A stretch of 20,241 bases of DNA from the NCBI GenBank assembly GCA_036510735.1, contig DATCDK010000164.1, positions 1 through 20,241 on the forward strand. Direction: 5' to 3'. Positions 15,201-20,241 of the stretch are shown here, piece by piece. Position numbers and translations under genes: made by a program. Origin of the DNA: PALSA-607 sp036510735 (GTDB lineage Bacteria > Actinomycetota > Actinomycetes > Acidothermales > Acidothermaceae). The notes below the pieces were generated by a model. The model had not been told where the DNA came from. It was given only the letters and a program-made list of their open reading frames with translations, and did no database searches. The number at the start of each line of letters is the position of its first letter. Positions within the stretch are counted from its first letter, which is position 1.

Positions 15201-16388
15201 GCCGAGAGCGATCTCGCCGCAGCTGTCGGATTGGTGATGGCGGCGGCCATGCGGTTCGCGCATTTGCTCGAAGTTCCAGGGCTCTTTTCGGCCGGGCTAG
15301 GTCGCGATCCGACCGCCGACGAAACCGCCACACTTGGCTCGCTCGGTACACTCGAGCGTGCCGACGGCGAGCGGCTGGCCGCGGACGTCGAACAACTCAT
15401 GGCGCGCTACGCCGAGGAAGCCGCGCCCGCGAAAAGTGTTGGCGAAAACGACATCTACGGCGAGTGGCAAGTGGTGGCGTCGGGCCCGGCTGCCGAGACA
15501 CAGCCGCGCGTCATCGAGGTCGGTGGCGTGCTCGCCGTCCTTGCCCGGGACGACGCCGGCGAGCATCCGTTGCCTACCCTGGCGGTGCGCCTCGCAGCCC
15601 GGGTGGCTGCGGACCGAGAGTTGTTGAGCAATCGCGAGCGCGACCTGTTCGAAGAGCACCTGCTCGGTGAACTCGGCGAGGCTTTGCGATCGCGCCGACA
15701 GGAGGCCACCGAACTCGTCGCCGCGATGAATCGGCTGCTGGTCAGTGTGCGGACGTCGCAGGGCATCGGCGTACGCCTCGATTGGGCGTTACGTGATGAC
15801 GTCAGCGCGGAGATTCGTGATTCGGTTGCCCTTCTCGGCCGCCCCGTCGGGGCGCTACTCCCCGACGAGCGGACAAAGCTTCGCGACGCCTTGCACACGA
15901 TGATCGAGTCGTCGCGCGCCGAAAGTCCCGAGTTGAGTTATGCCGAGCATCTCGGGCGAGCATTGGACTACCGGCGTTGGTCGACATTCAGGGTCAGGTT
16001 GTCGAGGCCAGAGACACCAGGCTGGACCACGTTGACCAGGCGAACCCCGCTGTCGCAAGGCGAGCAGAAAGTCGTGTGCTACCTACCGCTTTTCGCGGCA
16101 GCAGCCGCACATTTCACGTCAGTGGCCGGCGCGGCGCCATACGCACCACGGTTCGTCCTACTCGACGACGCATTTCCGAAGATCGATGTGCGCACACATC
16201 CGCTGTTGTTCGGCCTGCTCGTCGACCTCGATCTCGATTTCGTCGTCACGAGCGAACGGCTCTGGGGCGACCACGCAACGGTTCCGTCTCTCGCGATCTA
16301 CGAGGCGCTGCGGTCGCCGACCGAACGCGGCATCGCGCAATACCGACATCTGTGGGACGGTCAACGTCTTACCGCGGTCGGGGTATGA
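12249..16388 (+). CDS. jetC: Wadjet JetC, SMC/MukB-like ATPase (TIGR02680)
   Basis: 1379 aa. Start ATG 12249 follows GAAGG (12235-12239) with 9-nt spacing; ATG 12258 is in frame. The N-terminal head carries Walker A GANGAGKS (46-53). A long Ala/Arg/Glu-rich coiled coil runs from about 260 to 590. A globular hinge lies at about 620-755 (PLWRLVDFAAG, then GILDAAIRPDGSVLIAGEF), and a second coiled coil runs to about 1010. The C-terminal head has the signature motif LSQGEQK (from residue 1268), Walker B FVLLDDAF (Asp1306, Asp1307) and DLDFVVTSERLWG. JetC dimers use ATP to bind and extrude DNA loops; with JetA and JetB they recognise small closed DNA circles. The residue after the Walker B Asp is Asp rather than the usual catalytic Glu. 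Overlaps jetD by ATGA (16385-16388). Length and order fit the family. Confidence 0.92.
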   Translation: MRLMADEFAVIGDPHRFRLRRAGVLNVWQYDEQVFEFADGRLLLRGANGAGKSKTLEMLLPFVLDGDKLHLTASGRHHTSLLWLMLEGAESEATTRTGYLWVEFARKIDEAQGELAEKADEEFFTCGVGIRASQSSRSATSWYFTYPGRVGDDLVLEDELGPLGRERCRAALGSAGAFFDSARQYKEHVGRQLFGLDIARYNELLRLLYWLRQPQIGEDIEPGRLADILAIALPELDEAAVRSVGDSLDQLAEFGDELDRRARAADAVSGFAATYRNYAAAVVAERASALRAADRDRRHARRALEHLRRDLDGIEVALTLAERETSNARREKDQADDAIRGLEAGPEARSEQVMLEKDRRARELRQVADQAGVRATSDDQRLRARSARDEQRTIDLLGEVGVIATGSHALAAELVRCEVDTTFAAPAELGQPRLRESGDADTIVGAVHALTTSLRAATDALGARLAAVHVARGALDDVERADTARAAAQLVEEAAEQREEAAARRHETACAAATAAEEHLRAELRQWATLPLPAQVPLPDVALPDEFTDIALDELPDIARAAAAPGIEAARAAEIEAGSAAASATTRLAQLHSRRAAVEAEQDPAPPPPALPRRTRDETAVPLWRLVDFAAGVPQPERAAIEAALESSGILDAAIRPDGSVLIAGEFDTVLSLGPATSGGPTLADVLAVTVAEARIPADVVAGVLRRVAVVERLDDVAEFAHPSIARDGGWCLGVLSGRASKSVPQYVGASARAAERERRLTEIHDEIARTTVALETALRHGQAAAAQRIALETWLQQMPLSTALREAWTKLAAASDDLQRALAEANVARADAARARSVLAELRHALDDLARANALPTDRTGLDARAEQLNQLTRQLERLAANASRLPAALAGWRDDFASRQVDSLAAQQTARHAEEAQSRAADAEAELALLLQAVGDDVAALRQKLVVQRNLAADAQARADAADRVIRELREKRGAATSGLEVAESDLAAAVGLVMAAAMRFAHLLEVPGLFSAGLGRDPTADETATLGSLGTLERADGERLAADVEQLMARYAEEAAPAKSVGENDIYGEWQVVASGPAAETQPRVIEVGGVLAVLARDDAGEHPLPTLAVRLAARVAADRELLSNRERDLFEEHLLGELGEALRSRRQEATELVAAMNRLLVSVRTSQGIGVRLDWALRDDVSAEIRDSVALLGRPVGALLPDERTKLRDALHTMIESSRAESPELSYAEHLGRALDYRRWSTFRVRLSRPETPGWTTLTRRTPLSQGEQKVVCYLPLFAAAAAHFTSVAGAAPYAPRFVLLDDAFPKIDVRTHPLLFGLLVDLDLDFVVTSERLWGDHATVPSLAIYEALRSPTERGIAQYRHLWDGQRLTAVGV

Positions 16389-17653
16389 CGTCGTCCGCAC
16401 TGCCTGCGTGGCTTGCCGATCCCGCGCTGTCGAACGTGTGGTCGCAGTTGCGCGCGCCGCTCGAACGCCAGGGCACCTCCGTGACCGGTACAGCGCGGAT
16501 GCGCAACCTTGACCGGGAGGCGCGGCACGCACTTGCCGGCCTGCTCGGTAGGTCGATCGTCACCGATACCGTCGCCGTCGACTTGACGGAGCTTGACGCG
16601 ACGCTGCGCGGACGCGCTGGACGTGGGTTGCGCGACGTGGTGGCGCTGGCAACCGGCGAACCGCTCCGCGACCGCCCGGGCGAACGGTTGGCGGTGTCCC
16701 GACGACGTGAAGAACCGCTGGAAATGCTGCAATCTCGGGTTGAGGCTTCGCCGGTGCTTTCCACTAGGCCATGGGTGCCAGAGTGGCTCGCCGGCGTCCG
16801 CGCGAGTGGGATGTTGACTCGTGTCGGTGACGCGGGCGTAACTGTGGCATCCGCGGTGGCGGTGCTCGAACGGGCGCTCGACGTCGACTTGCTGTCGCGT
16901 AACGACCTCGCTGCTGAGCGAGCACACGACGCGCACGCCCTAGACGACGGGAGCACCGTCGGGGCGCTCGTGCTGCGTGCGCTCGCCGCAGCCGACGGAC
17001 TGCCTGCCGTGCCGCGAGATGCACGCGGCCGGCGTGAGCTGTGGTCGCGATTCGGAGTGGTGACGGACCTTGTCTCGACGACCGTGCTCACACTGGGTTT
17101 GCGCCCGGAGGCGCACGGGTCGCGCGAACGCCGATTGTGTGATGCCGCTGAAAATGGTGACCCGGTTCACTTGACCGGCCGCGACTTGCAAGGCCTTCGG
17201 CTGTGGCTCGCGCCGACGACGCGGGTGCTCGTCTGCGAAAACCCGCGAGTGCTTGAAGCGTTCGCCGACCGATACGGCGGCGCGTTCGCGGTCGTCTGCA
17301 CGGCGGGTTGGGCATCGGCCGTCGCCTGCGACCTGCTGCACGCTTTGCGAGCGGAGTTGTGCTACCACGGCGATTTCGATTGGGCAGGCATCGAGATCGC
17401 CAACTGGCTCATCGCGCATTGCGGGGTGGTGCCATGGCAGATGGCGACCGCTGATTACCAGGCGGCTGTGGCTGCGGCGTCTGGTTCACCGTCTGGGATT
17501 CGCCTCGACGACCGGCGGGTCGAAGCGTCGTGGGACGCCGAACTCGCCGCGGCCATGCGGGCACAGGGCCGCCCTGTGCACGAGGAGGCGGTATTGACTG
17601 CGTTGTTGGTCGCGTGGGAGGGATTGGGTCGGCGGGGCTTGAGCATGAGCTAA
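16385..17653 (+). CDS. jetD: Wadjet JetD, Toprim-type nuclease (TIGR02679/DUF2399)
   Basis: 422 aa; ATG overlaps the jetC stop. The N-terminal half is a DUF3323-type region (WLADPALSNVWSQLRAPLERQG, then the basic segment RRREEPLEMLQ). The C-terminal half is a Toprim domain: LVCENPRVLEAF with Glu285 as the metal-binding acid, then a GWASAVACDLLH helix and YHGDFDWAGIEIA with the DxD pair Asp330/Asp332. HEEAVLTALL closes the protein. JetD is the effector that cuts plasmid DNA once the JetABC motor stalls on a small circle (established for type I). All Toprim acids are present, so the nuclease should be active. This is the last gene of the operon; about 300 bp without a gene follow before vapB. 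Confidence 0.92.
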   Translation: MTSSALPAWLADPALSNVWSQLRAPLERQGTSVTGTARMRNLDREARHALAGLLGRSIVTDTVAVDLTELDATLRGRAGRGLRDVVALATGEPLRDRPGERLAVSRRREEPLEMLQSRVEASPVLSTRPWVPEWLAGVRASGMLTRVGDAGVTVASAVAVLERALDVDLLSRNDLAAERAHDAHALDDGSTVGALVLRALAAADGLPAVPRDARGRRELWSRFGVVTDLVSTTVLTLGLRPEAHGSRERRLCDAAENGDPVHLTGRDLQGLRLWLAPTTRVLVCENPRVLEAFADRYGGAFAVVCTAGWASAVACDLLHALRAELCYHGDFDWAGIEIANWLIAHCGVVPWQMATADYQAAVAAASGSPSGIRLDDRRVEASWDAELAAAMRAQGRPVHEEAVLTALLVAWEGLGRRGLSMS

Positions 17654-17959
17654 ACCATCTCTAGGGGCCGGGCCTCCTGAGGCTGCTGCCCTCCGCTGTG
17701 GCGATTGCGGTAGAGGTTCGCGCTCATCGGCTAAATGATTGCGTTTCGACGGGTCCGTTTGGGCCCCCGCCGGCAGGCCGAGCGTCGGGGGTTGGGCGAT
17801 GTCGTCGGTGCCGGCCCGGCGGGTGGCCTTGGTGAAGAAATCCTTCGTGTTTGTCGACTTGCAAGTCCTCGGGGAGGCGACCGCACCGCCGGGTACGCGA
17901 CGAGATCCTCCTTCCGCAATCGCGTGGGTCGCGGCAGTATTAGTGGCTATACTTCTGAT
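17654..17959. other. Gene-free stretch between jetD and vapB
   Basis: About 300 bp with no supported gene. Open frames on both strands are short and have no ribosome binding site. A weak hairpin is formed by CCCCCG (17764-17769) and CGGGGG (17786-17791). A minus-strand frame (17731-17919) is open but I recognise no protein in it. The stretch probably joins two cargo modules of the island. Confidence 0.5.
17948..17953 (+). promoter_or_regulatory. -10 element of a probable leaderless vapBC promoter
   Basis: TATACT at 17948-17953 lies 6 nt before the ATG at 17960, so transcription would begin at or next to the A of the start codon. No Shine-Dalgarno sequence precedes the ATG, which fits the leaderless initiation common in mycobacteria. 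GTAT (17937-17940) and ATAC around the hexamer form a small imperfect inverted repeat that could be an operator for the RHH antitoxin. Confidence 0.5.
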
Positions 17960-18196
17960 ATGTCTAAGGTGATGGTGTCGATGGCGGATGACCTGCTCGC
18001 CGAGATCGATGCGGAGGCCAAGCGCCGGGCGACTAGTCGCAGTGCGTTGCTGGCGGTGGCGGCCCGCCGGGAGCTTGATCGTCGTGATCCGGTGCAGGTC
18101 GCGGAGGCGATCGCCCGATCCGAGCAACGCTTCCGGGACGCGGGCAAGTTCGAGGCCGCTGAGCTTGTTCGTGGGGATCGCGACACTCGGCGGTGA
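17960..18196 (+). CDS. vapB: Ribbon-helix-helix antitoxin (VapB-like)
   Basis: 78 aa from ATG 17960. It opens SKVMVSMADDLLAEIDAEAKRRATSRSALL, a classic ribbon-helix-helix pattern: a short strand (KVMVSM), helix A, then an Arg-Ser turn (TSRSALL) before helix B. The C-terminal third (EAIARSEQRFRDAGKFEAAELVRGDRD) is the charged tail expected to wrap the toxin. The stop overlaps the vapC start as GTGA (18193-18196). It should neutralise the PIN toxin and repress its own promoter. The longer frame upstream to 17735 is rejected because it lacks any RHH-like or conserved sequence. Confidence 0.85.
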   Translation: MSKVMVSMADDLLAEIDAEAKRRATSRSALLAVAARRELDRRDPVQVAEAIARSEQRFRDAGKFEAAELVRGDRDTRR

Positions 18197-18630
18197 CCCG
18201 GCTGCTTGTTGATACGTCGGTGCTGATCAAGTGGTTCCACAGCGACGGCGAAAGCGAGGTGCCGCAAGCCCGTGCGCTGCGCACCGCCCACACCGACGGG
18301 CAGCTTGATGTGCAGGTGCTGGACTTGGCGTACTACGAGTTGGGCAACGTGTTGATCCGCGCCTTGGGTTGGACGGCAGACGACGTGGCCGATCAGCTTG
18401 ATGACCTGACCACCATCCTTGGGGCGCCGCTGGTGATGACCGCTGCCGGGTTTCGCCGAGCGGCCGAACTTGCCCACGCCCACGCGCTGTCGTTTTACGA
18501 CGCGGCGTGGGCGGCGGCGGCGCGCGAGCTCGCGGTCCCGCTTGTCAGCGCCGACCGCAAACTGTTGGCGGCGGCGCTGGCCCAAACTCCGACCGATGTC
18601 GCCACCAGATTGAGTCTGCCCACCGCCTGA
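18193..18630 (+). CDS. vapC: PIN-domain ribonuclease toxin (VapC-like)
   Basis: 145 aa from GTG 18193, coupled to vapB by GTGA. PIN-domain acids are all visible: LLVDTSV (Asp7), YYELGNVL (Glu49), FYDAAWAA (Asp103) and VSADRKLL (Asp121), so the RNase centre should be intact. VapC toxins cut tRNA or rRNA and are kept inactive by VapB. Near the right end of the island, the pair would favour retention of the island through addiction or act in stress or phage response. The target RNA cannot be told from the sequence. Confidence 0.88.
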   Translation: MTRLLVDTSVLIKWFHSDGESEVPQARALRTAHTDGQLDVQVLDLAYYELGNVLIRALGWTADDVADQLDDLTTILGAPLVMTAAGFRRAAELAHAHALSFYDAAWAAAARELAVPLVSADRKLLAAALAQTPTDVATRLSLPTA

Positions 18631-18657
18631 CACCGGCTATCTGCGCCCCGCGGTGTC
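18629..18657 (+). terminator. Possible terminator hairpin after vapC
   Basis: GACACCG (18629-18635, overlapping the vapC stop) pairs with CGGTGTC (18651-18657) across a 15-nt loop. The stem is 7 bp and there is no U-tract. The loop is large for an efficient terminator. Confidence 0.3.
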
Positions 18658-18703
18658 GGATCGCGGCGGCGTTGTGTTGGTGTCGAGAAGTTGATCACTG
18701 TCG

Positions 18704-18721
18704 GGCAACAGATGGGCAACA
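18704..18721 (+). repeat. Paired GGCAACA(G) motif at the right island end
   Basis: GGCAACAG at 18704-18711 and GGCAACA at 18715-18721 are 11 bp apart. They match the pair at 7698-7715 inside the left end. The pair lies about 60 bp before the right repeat, where integrase arm sites would be expected. Confidence 0.4.
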
Positions 18722-18778
18722 CGACGTGCAAATCCAGCGAACGTCAGCCAACGATGACACGTCACGGAAACACTGTGA

Positions 18779-18878
18779 ACTAAGGGTTTTCAACGGTTAC
18801 CAGCAACGTTCAATCACCGTGGGATGGCACTCTTAAGGCGTTAGCGCGGGTTCGAATCCCGTCGGGGCTACACACAGA
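18779..18878 (+). repeat. Right att-like direct repeat with tRNA 3'-end-like sequence
   Basis: This copy of the 7532-7630 repeat has the complete acceptor-like CGGGGCTA after the T-arm-like GCGGGTTCGAATCCCGT. The 25-bp identical core is 18842-18866. The sequence before it holds no complementary tRNA 5' half, so it is also a fragment. It forms the right boundary of the island, 45 bp before the stop of the convergent permease gene. Confidence 0.85.
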
Positions 18879-18923
18879 GCTTGACCGCCTTCTTGATGGA
18901 CTTACCACCGCCTTCGCTGGCGT

Positions 18924-19820
18924 TCAGTTCGCCGTGCTTCCCGCGGTCAGGCCTGTCGCGACGTACCGCTGCGAGACGAAGAAGACAAGCAGTACCGGCA
19001 GGATCGAGATGAGAACTCCCAGCGCCAGGACCGGGCTATTCCTGGGGAGCAGGACCAACCCGACCTGCAGGGGATAGGCGTCGCTGGACGGCAACATCGC
19101 CAGCGGCAGGAAGTAGTTGTTCCAGTTGGCCACGAAGCTGAAGAAGGCGATCAGCGCGACGACCGGCTTCGCCAGCGGGAGCGCGATCCGAAGGAATACC
19201 TGCAGCTCTGTACAACCGTCCATACGCCCCGCGGCCAGCAGTTCCTGCCGCGTTGCAGCAGAGAAGTGCAGGTACGCAACGTAGACCCCGAAGGGGAAGA
19301 ACGAGAACGGCAAAATCAGCGACAACGGGTTGCCGAGCAGGTGCACATCGTTGATCTCCAGGAATATTGGCAGCACGAGCGCGAAACTGGGGATGAGCAT
19401 GACGACAAGCGTGAGGAGCAGCAGCGGGCGTCGCACTCGTGCGCCGCTGACGGCCAAGCCATAGCCAGCCGGGATGTCGACGAGCAGCACGATGACCAGG
19501 GCAGTGCCGGCGTACTCCACCGTGTTCCCGAACCAGCCGGCGTAAGCGTCGCCGTCGAACGCCGTGAGTCGGTGCCAGTTGCCGATGAGCTGGTGAAAGC
19601 TCCCCCACCCGAGCGGCGCACGGGTCTCGAGTTGCTGACCGCTTTTCGTCGTCGCGAGCACGAGCCACAGGAGGGGGACGGTGAAGAAGACTGCGAAGAG
19701 CACCAAGATGACGGTTCGCAGGCCGCTGTTCGCCAGATCAAAGGAACCACGATCACGCTTGCAGCCGATTGGCGGTTTATGCCGCCGCTCGCGGTTAGGC
19801 CGTCTCAACGGCCGAGCCAC
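18924..19820 (-). CDS. ABC sugar transporter permease (MalG-type)
   Basis: About 298 aa, read leftwards. GTG at 19820-19818 is taken as the start; TTG at 19808-19806, whose TGA overlap with the upstream gene's stop resembles the local coupling style, is equally plausible. The first transmembrane helix is LRTVILVLFAVFFTVPLLWLVLATTK and several more follow (ALVIVLLVDIPAGYGLAV, LLLLTLVVMLIPSFALVL, LILPFSFFPFGVYVAYL, VALIAFFSFVANWNNYF, LALGVLISILPVLLVFFV). The EAA loop is present as LLAAGRMDGCTELQVFLRIALP, which contacts the ATPase. Such CUT1 permeases import oligosaccharides or sugar derivatives with a MalF partner and a binding protein, none of which is in the window. The upstream gene is kduD-like, so a sugar-acid substrate is likely. 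Confidence 0.9.
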   Translation of the reverse strand: MARPLRRPNRERRHKPPIGCKRDRGSFDLANSGLRTVILVLFAVFFTVPLLWLVLATTKSGQQLETRAPLGWGSFHQLIGNWHRLTAFDGDAYAGWFGNTVEYAGTALVIVLLVDIPAGYGLAVSGARVRRPLLLLTLVVMLIPSFALVLPIFLEINDVHLLGNPLSLILPFSFFPFGVYVAYLHFSAATRQELLAAGRMDGCTELQVFLRIALPLAKPVVALIAFFSFVANWNNYFLPLAMLPSSDAYPLQVGLVLLPRNSPVLALGVLISILPVLLVFFVSQRYVATGLTAGSTAN

Positions 19821-20241
19821 CCGCCGTCCACCGGAAGGGTTATCCCGTTCACGTAGTCGGACGCCGATGACGCAAGAAAGACCGTCGCCCCGCTCAGGTC
19901 AGCCGGTCGGCCCCAGCGTCCGGCCGGAATGCGGTCGAGTATCGAGCGGTTGCGCTCGGGATCGTCGCGTAGCGCTTGGGTGTTGTCTGTCGCGATGTAT
20001 CCCGGTGCGATTGCGTTGACGTTGACGCCAAACTGCGCCCACTCGTTGGAGAGCGCTTTCGTTAGTCCGGCTACGCCCGACTTGGCCGCTGTATATCCCG
20101 GGACGTTGATGCCGCCTTGAAAGCTCAACAAGCTCGCCGTGAAAATCACTTTGCCGTAACCGCGCGCGATCATCGGGCGAGCAAGCGCCTGGGTCAGGAT
20201 GAACTGGCTTGTCAGGTCGATCTGGAGAACGCGGTCCCAGC
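19805..20241 (-). CDS. kduD: KduD-type SDR, 2-dehydro-3-deoxygluconate 5-dehydrogenase, C-terminal part
   Basis: Partial: the frame remains open to the right edge, so the N-terminal nucleotide-binding motif is outside; about 145 residues are seen. Beyond the internal ATG at 20173 the frame reads WDRVLQIDLTSQFILTQA, a typical SDR helix. FTASLLSFQGGINVPGY gives the active-site Ser and YTAAKSG the Tyr-x-x-x-Lys pair. NVNAIAPGYIATDNTQALR, ILDRIPAGRWGRPADL and SASDYVNGITLPVDGGWLGR are close to KduD as I remember it. KduD interconverts 2-keto-3-deoxygluconate and its 5-keto form with NAD, in uronate and pectin breakdown. Its stop overlaps the alternative TTG start of the permease gene. Confidence 0.87.
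   Translation of the reverse strand, partial: WDRVLQIDLTSQFILTQALARPMIARGYGKVIFTASLLSFQGGINVPGYTAAKSGVAGLTKALSNEWAQFGVNVNAIAPGYIATDNTQALRDDPERNRSILDRIPAGRWGRPADLSGATVFLASSASDYVNGITLPVDGGWLGR

Larger units (their letters stand above)
7595..18866. mobile_element. Integrated island carrying Wadjet and VapBC, without integrase
   Basis: About 11.2 kb bounded by direct repeats with an identical 25-bp core containing a tRNA T-arm-like sequence, the classic footprint of tyrosine-integrase insertion at a tRNA 3' end. Cargo is defence and stability genes: a DUF4143 ATPase, jetABCD and vapBC. Sugar catabolism genes flank it on both sides. No recombinase, replication or transfer gene is present, so it would be non-autonomous or immobilised. 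Confidence 0.7.

Noticed and set aside
15977..16384. Long plus-strand frame running into jetD from 15977, suggesting a longer or fused JetD
   Set aside because: This part overlaps the jetC C-terminal head in another frame, where signature and Walker B motifs are certain; JetD homology begins only after ATG 16385.
17731..17919. Small minus-strand ORF between jetD and vapB
   Set aside because: It is Arg/Pro-rich with no ribosome binding site and no family I recognise; kept only as part of the gene-free stretch.
18779..18873. A complete tRNA gene at the right repeat
   Set aside because: The T-arm and 3' acceptor-like strand are present, but no 5' strand complementary to CGGGGCT or D-arm is found within 95 bp upstream.

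Overview
High-GC DNA with frequent GTG starts, ATGA/GTGA gene overlaps and a probable leaderless promoter points to an actinobacterium, plausibly of the Mycobacteriales; the species cannot be fixed from the sequence alone. The window has three blocks: a plus-strand amino-sugar and sugar-acid catabolic operon (about 1-7132), an 11.2 kb island carrying an anti-plasmid Wadjet system (about 7595-18866), and two minus-strand sugar genes at the right edge (18924-20241).

Left block: the C-terminal part of a LacI-family repressor is followed by a promoter overlapped by a perfect 14-bp LacI-type operator. Downstream are a glucosamine-6-phosphate deaminase (NagB-like), a SIS-domain sugar-phosphate protein, an N-acetylglucosamine-6-phosphate deacetylase (NagA-like), a cytoplasmic ceramidase-N-domain hydrolase, an Ldh2-type dehydrogenase and a mannonate dehydratase-type enolase-superfamily enzyme. 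The first four overlap by 4 bp at each junction. NagA plus NagB would feed amino sugars to fructose-6-phosphate; the last enzyme would make 2-keto-3-deoxygluconate (KDG).

Island: two direct repeats of about 100 bp, about 89% identical by hand alignment and each ending in a tRNA T-arm-like 3' sequence, bracket the block. Inside both ends lies a pair of GGCAACA(G) motifs resembling integrase arm sites, but no integrase gene is present. The cargo is a minus-strand AAA/DUF4143 ATPase (with a possible 50-aa coupled ORF), a divergent complete jetABCD operon (kleisin-like, KITE-like, SMC-like ATPase with Walker A and signature motif, Toprim nuclease), and a VapBC-type toxin-antitoxin pair. Between the ATPase and jetA lie three repeats at an exact 23-bp period that overlap a consensus TATAAT.

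Right block: a MalG-type ABC sugar permease and the C-terminal part of a KduD-type dehydrogenase, overlapping on the minus strand. KduD acts on a KDG-pathway compound, so the two sugar blocks may be parts of one catabolic locus that the island separates. Because both repeats share sequence on the element side of the tRNA-like core, a tandem array of related elements is also possible, with the intact tRNA outside the window to the left.
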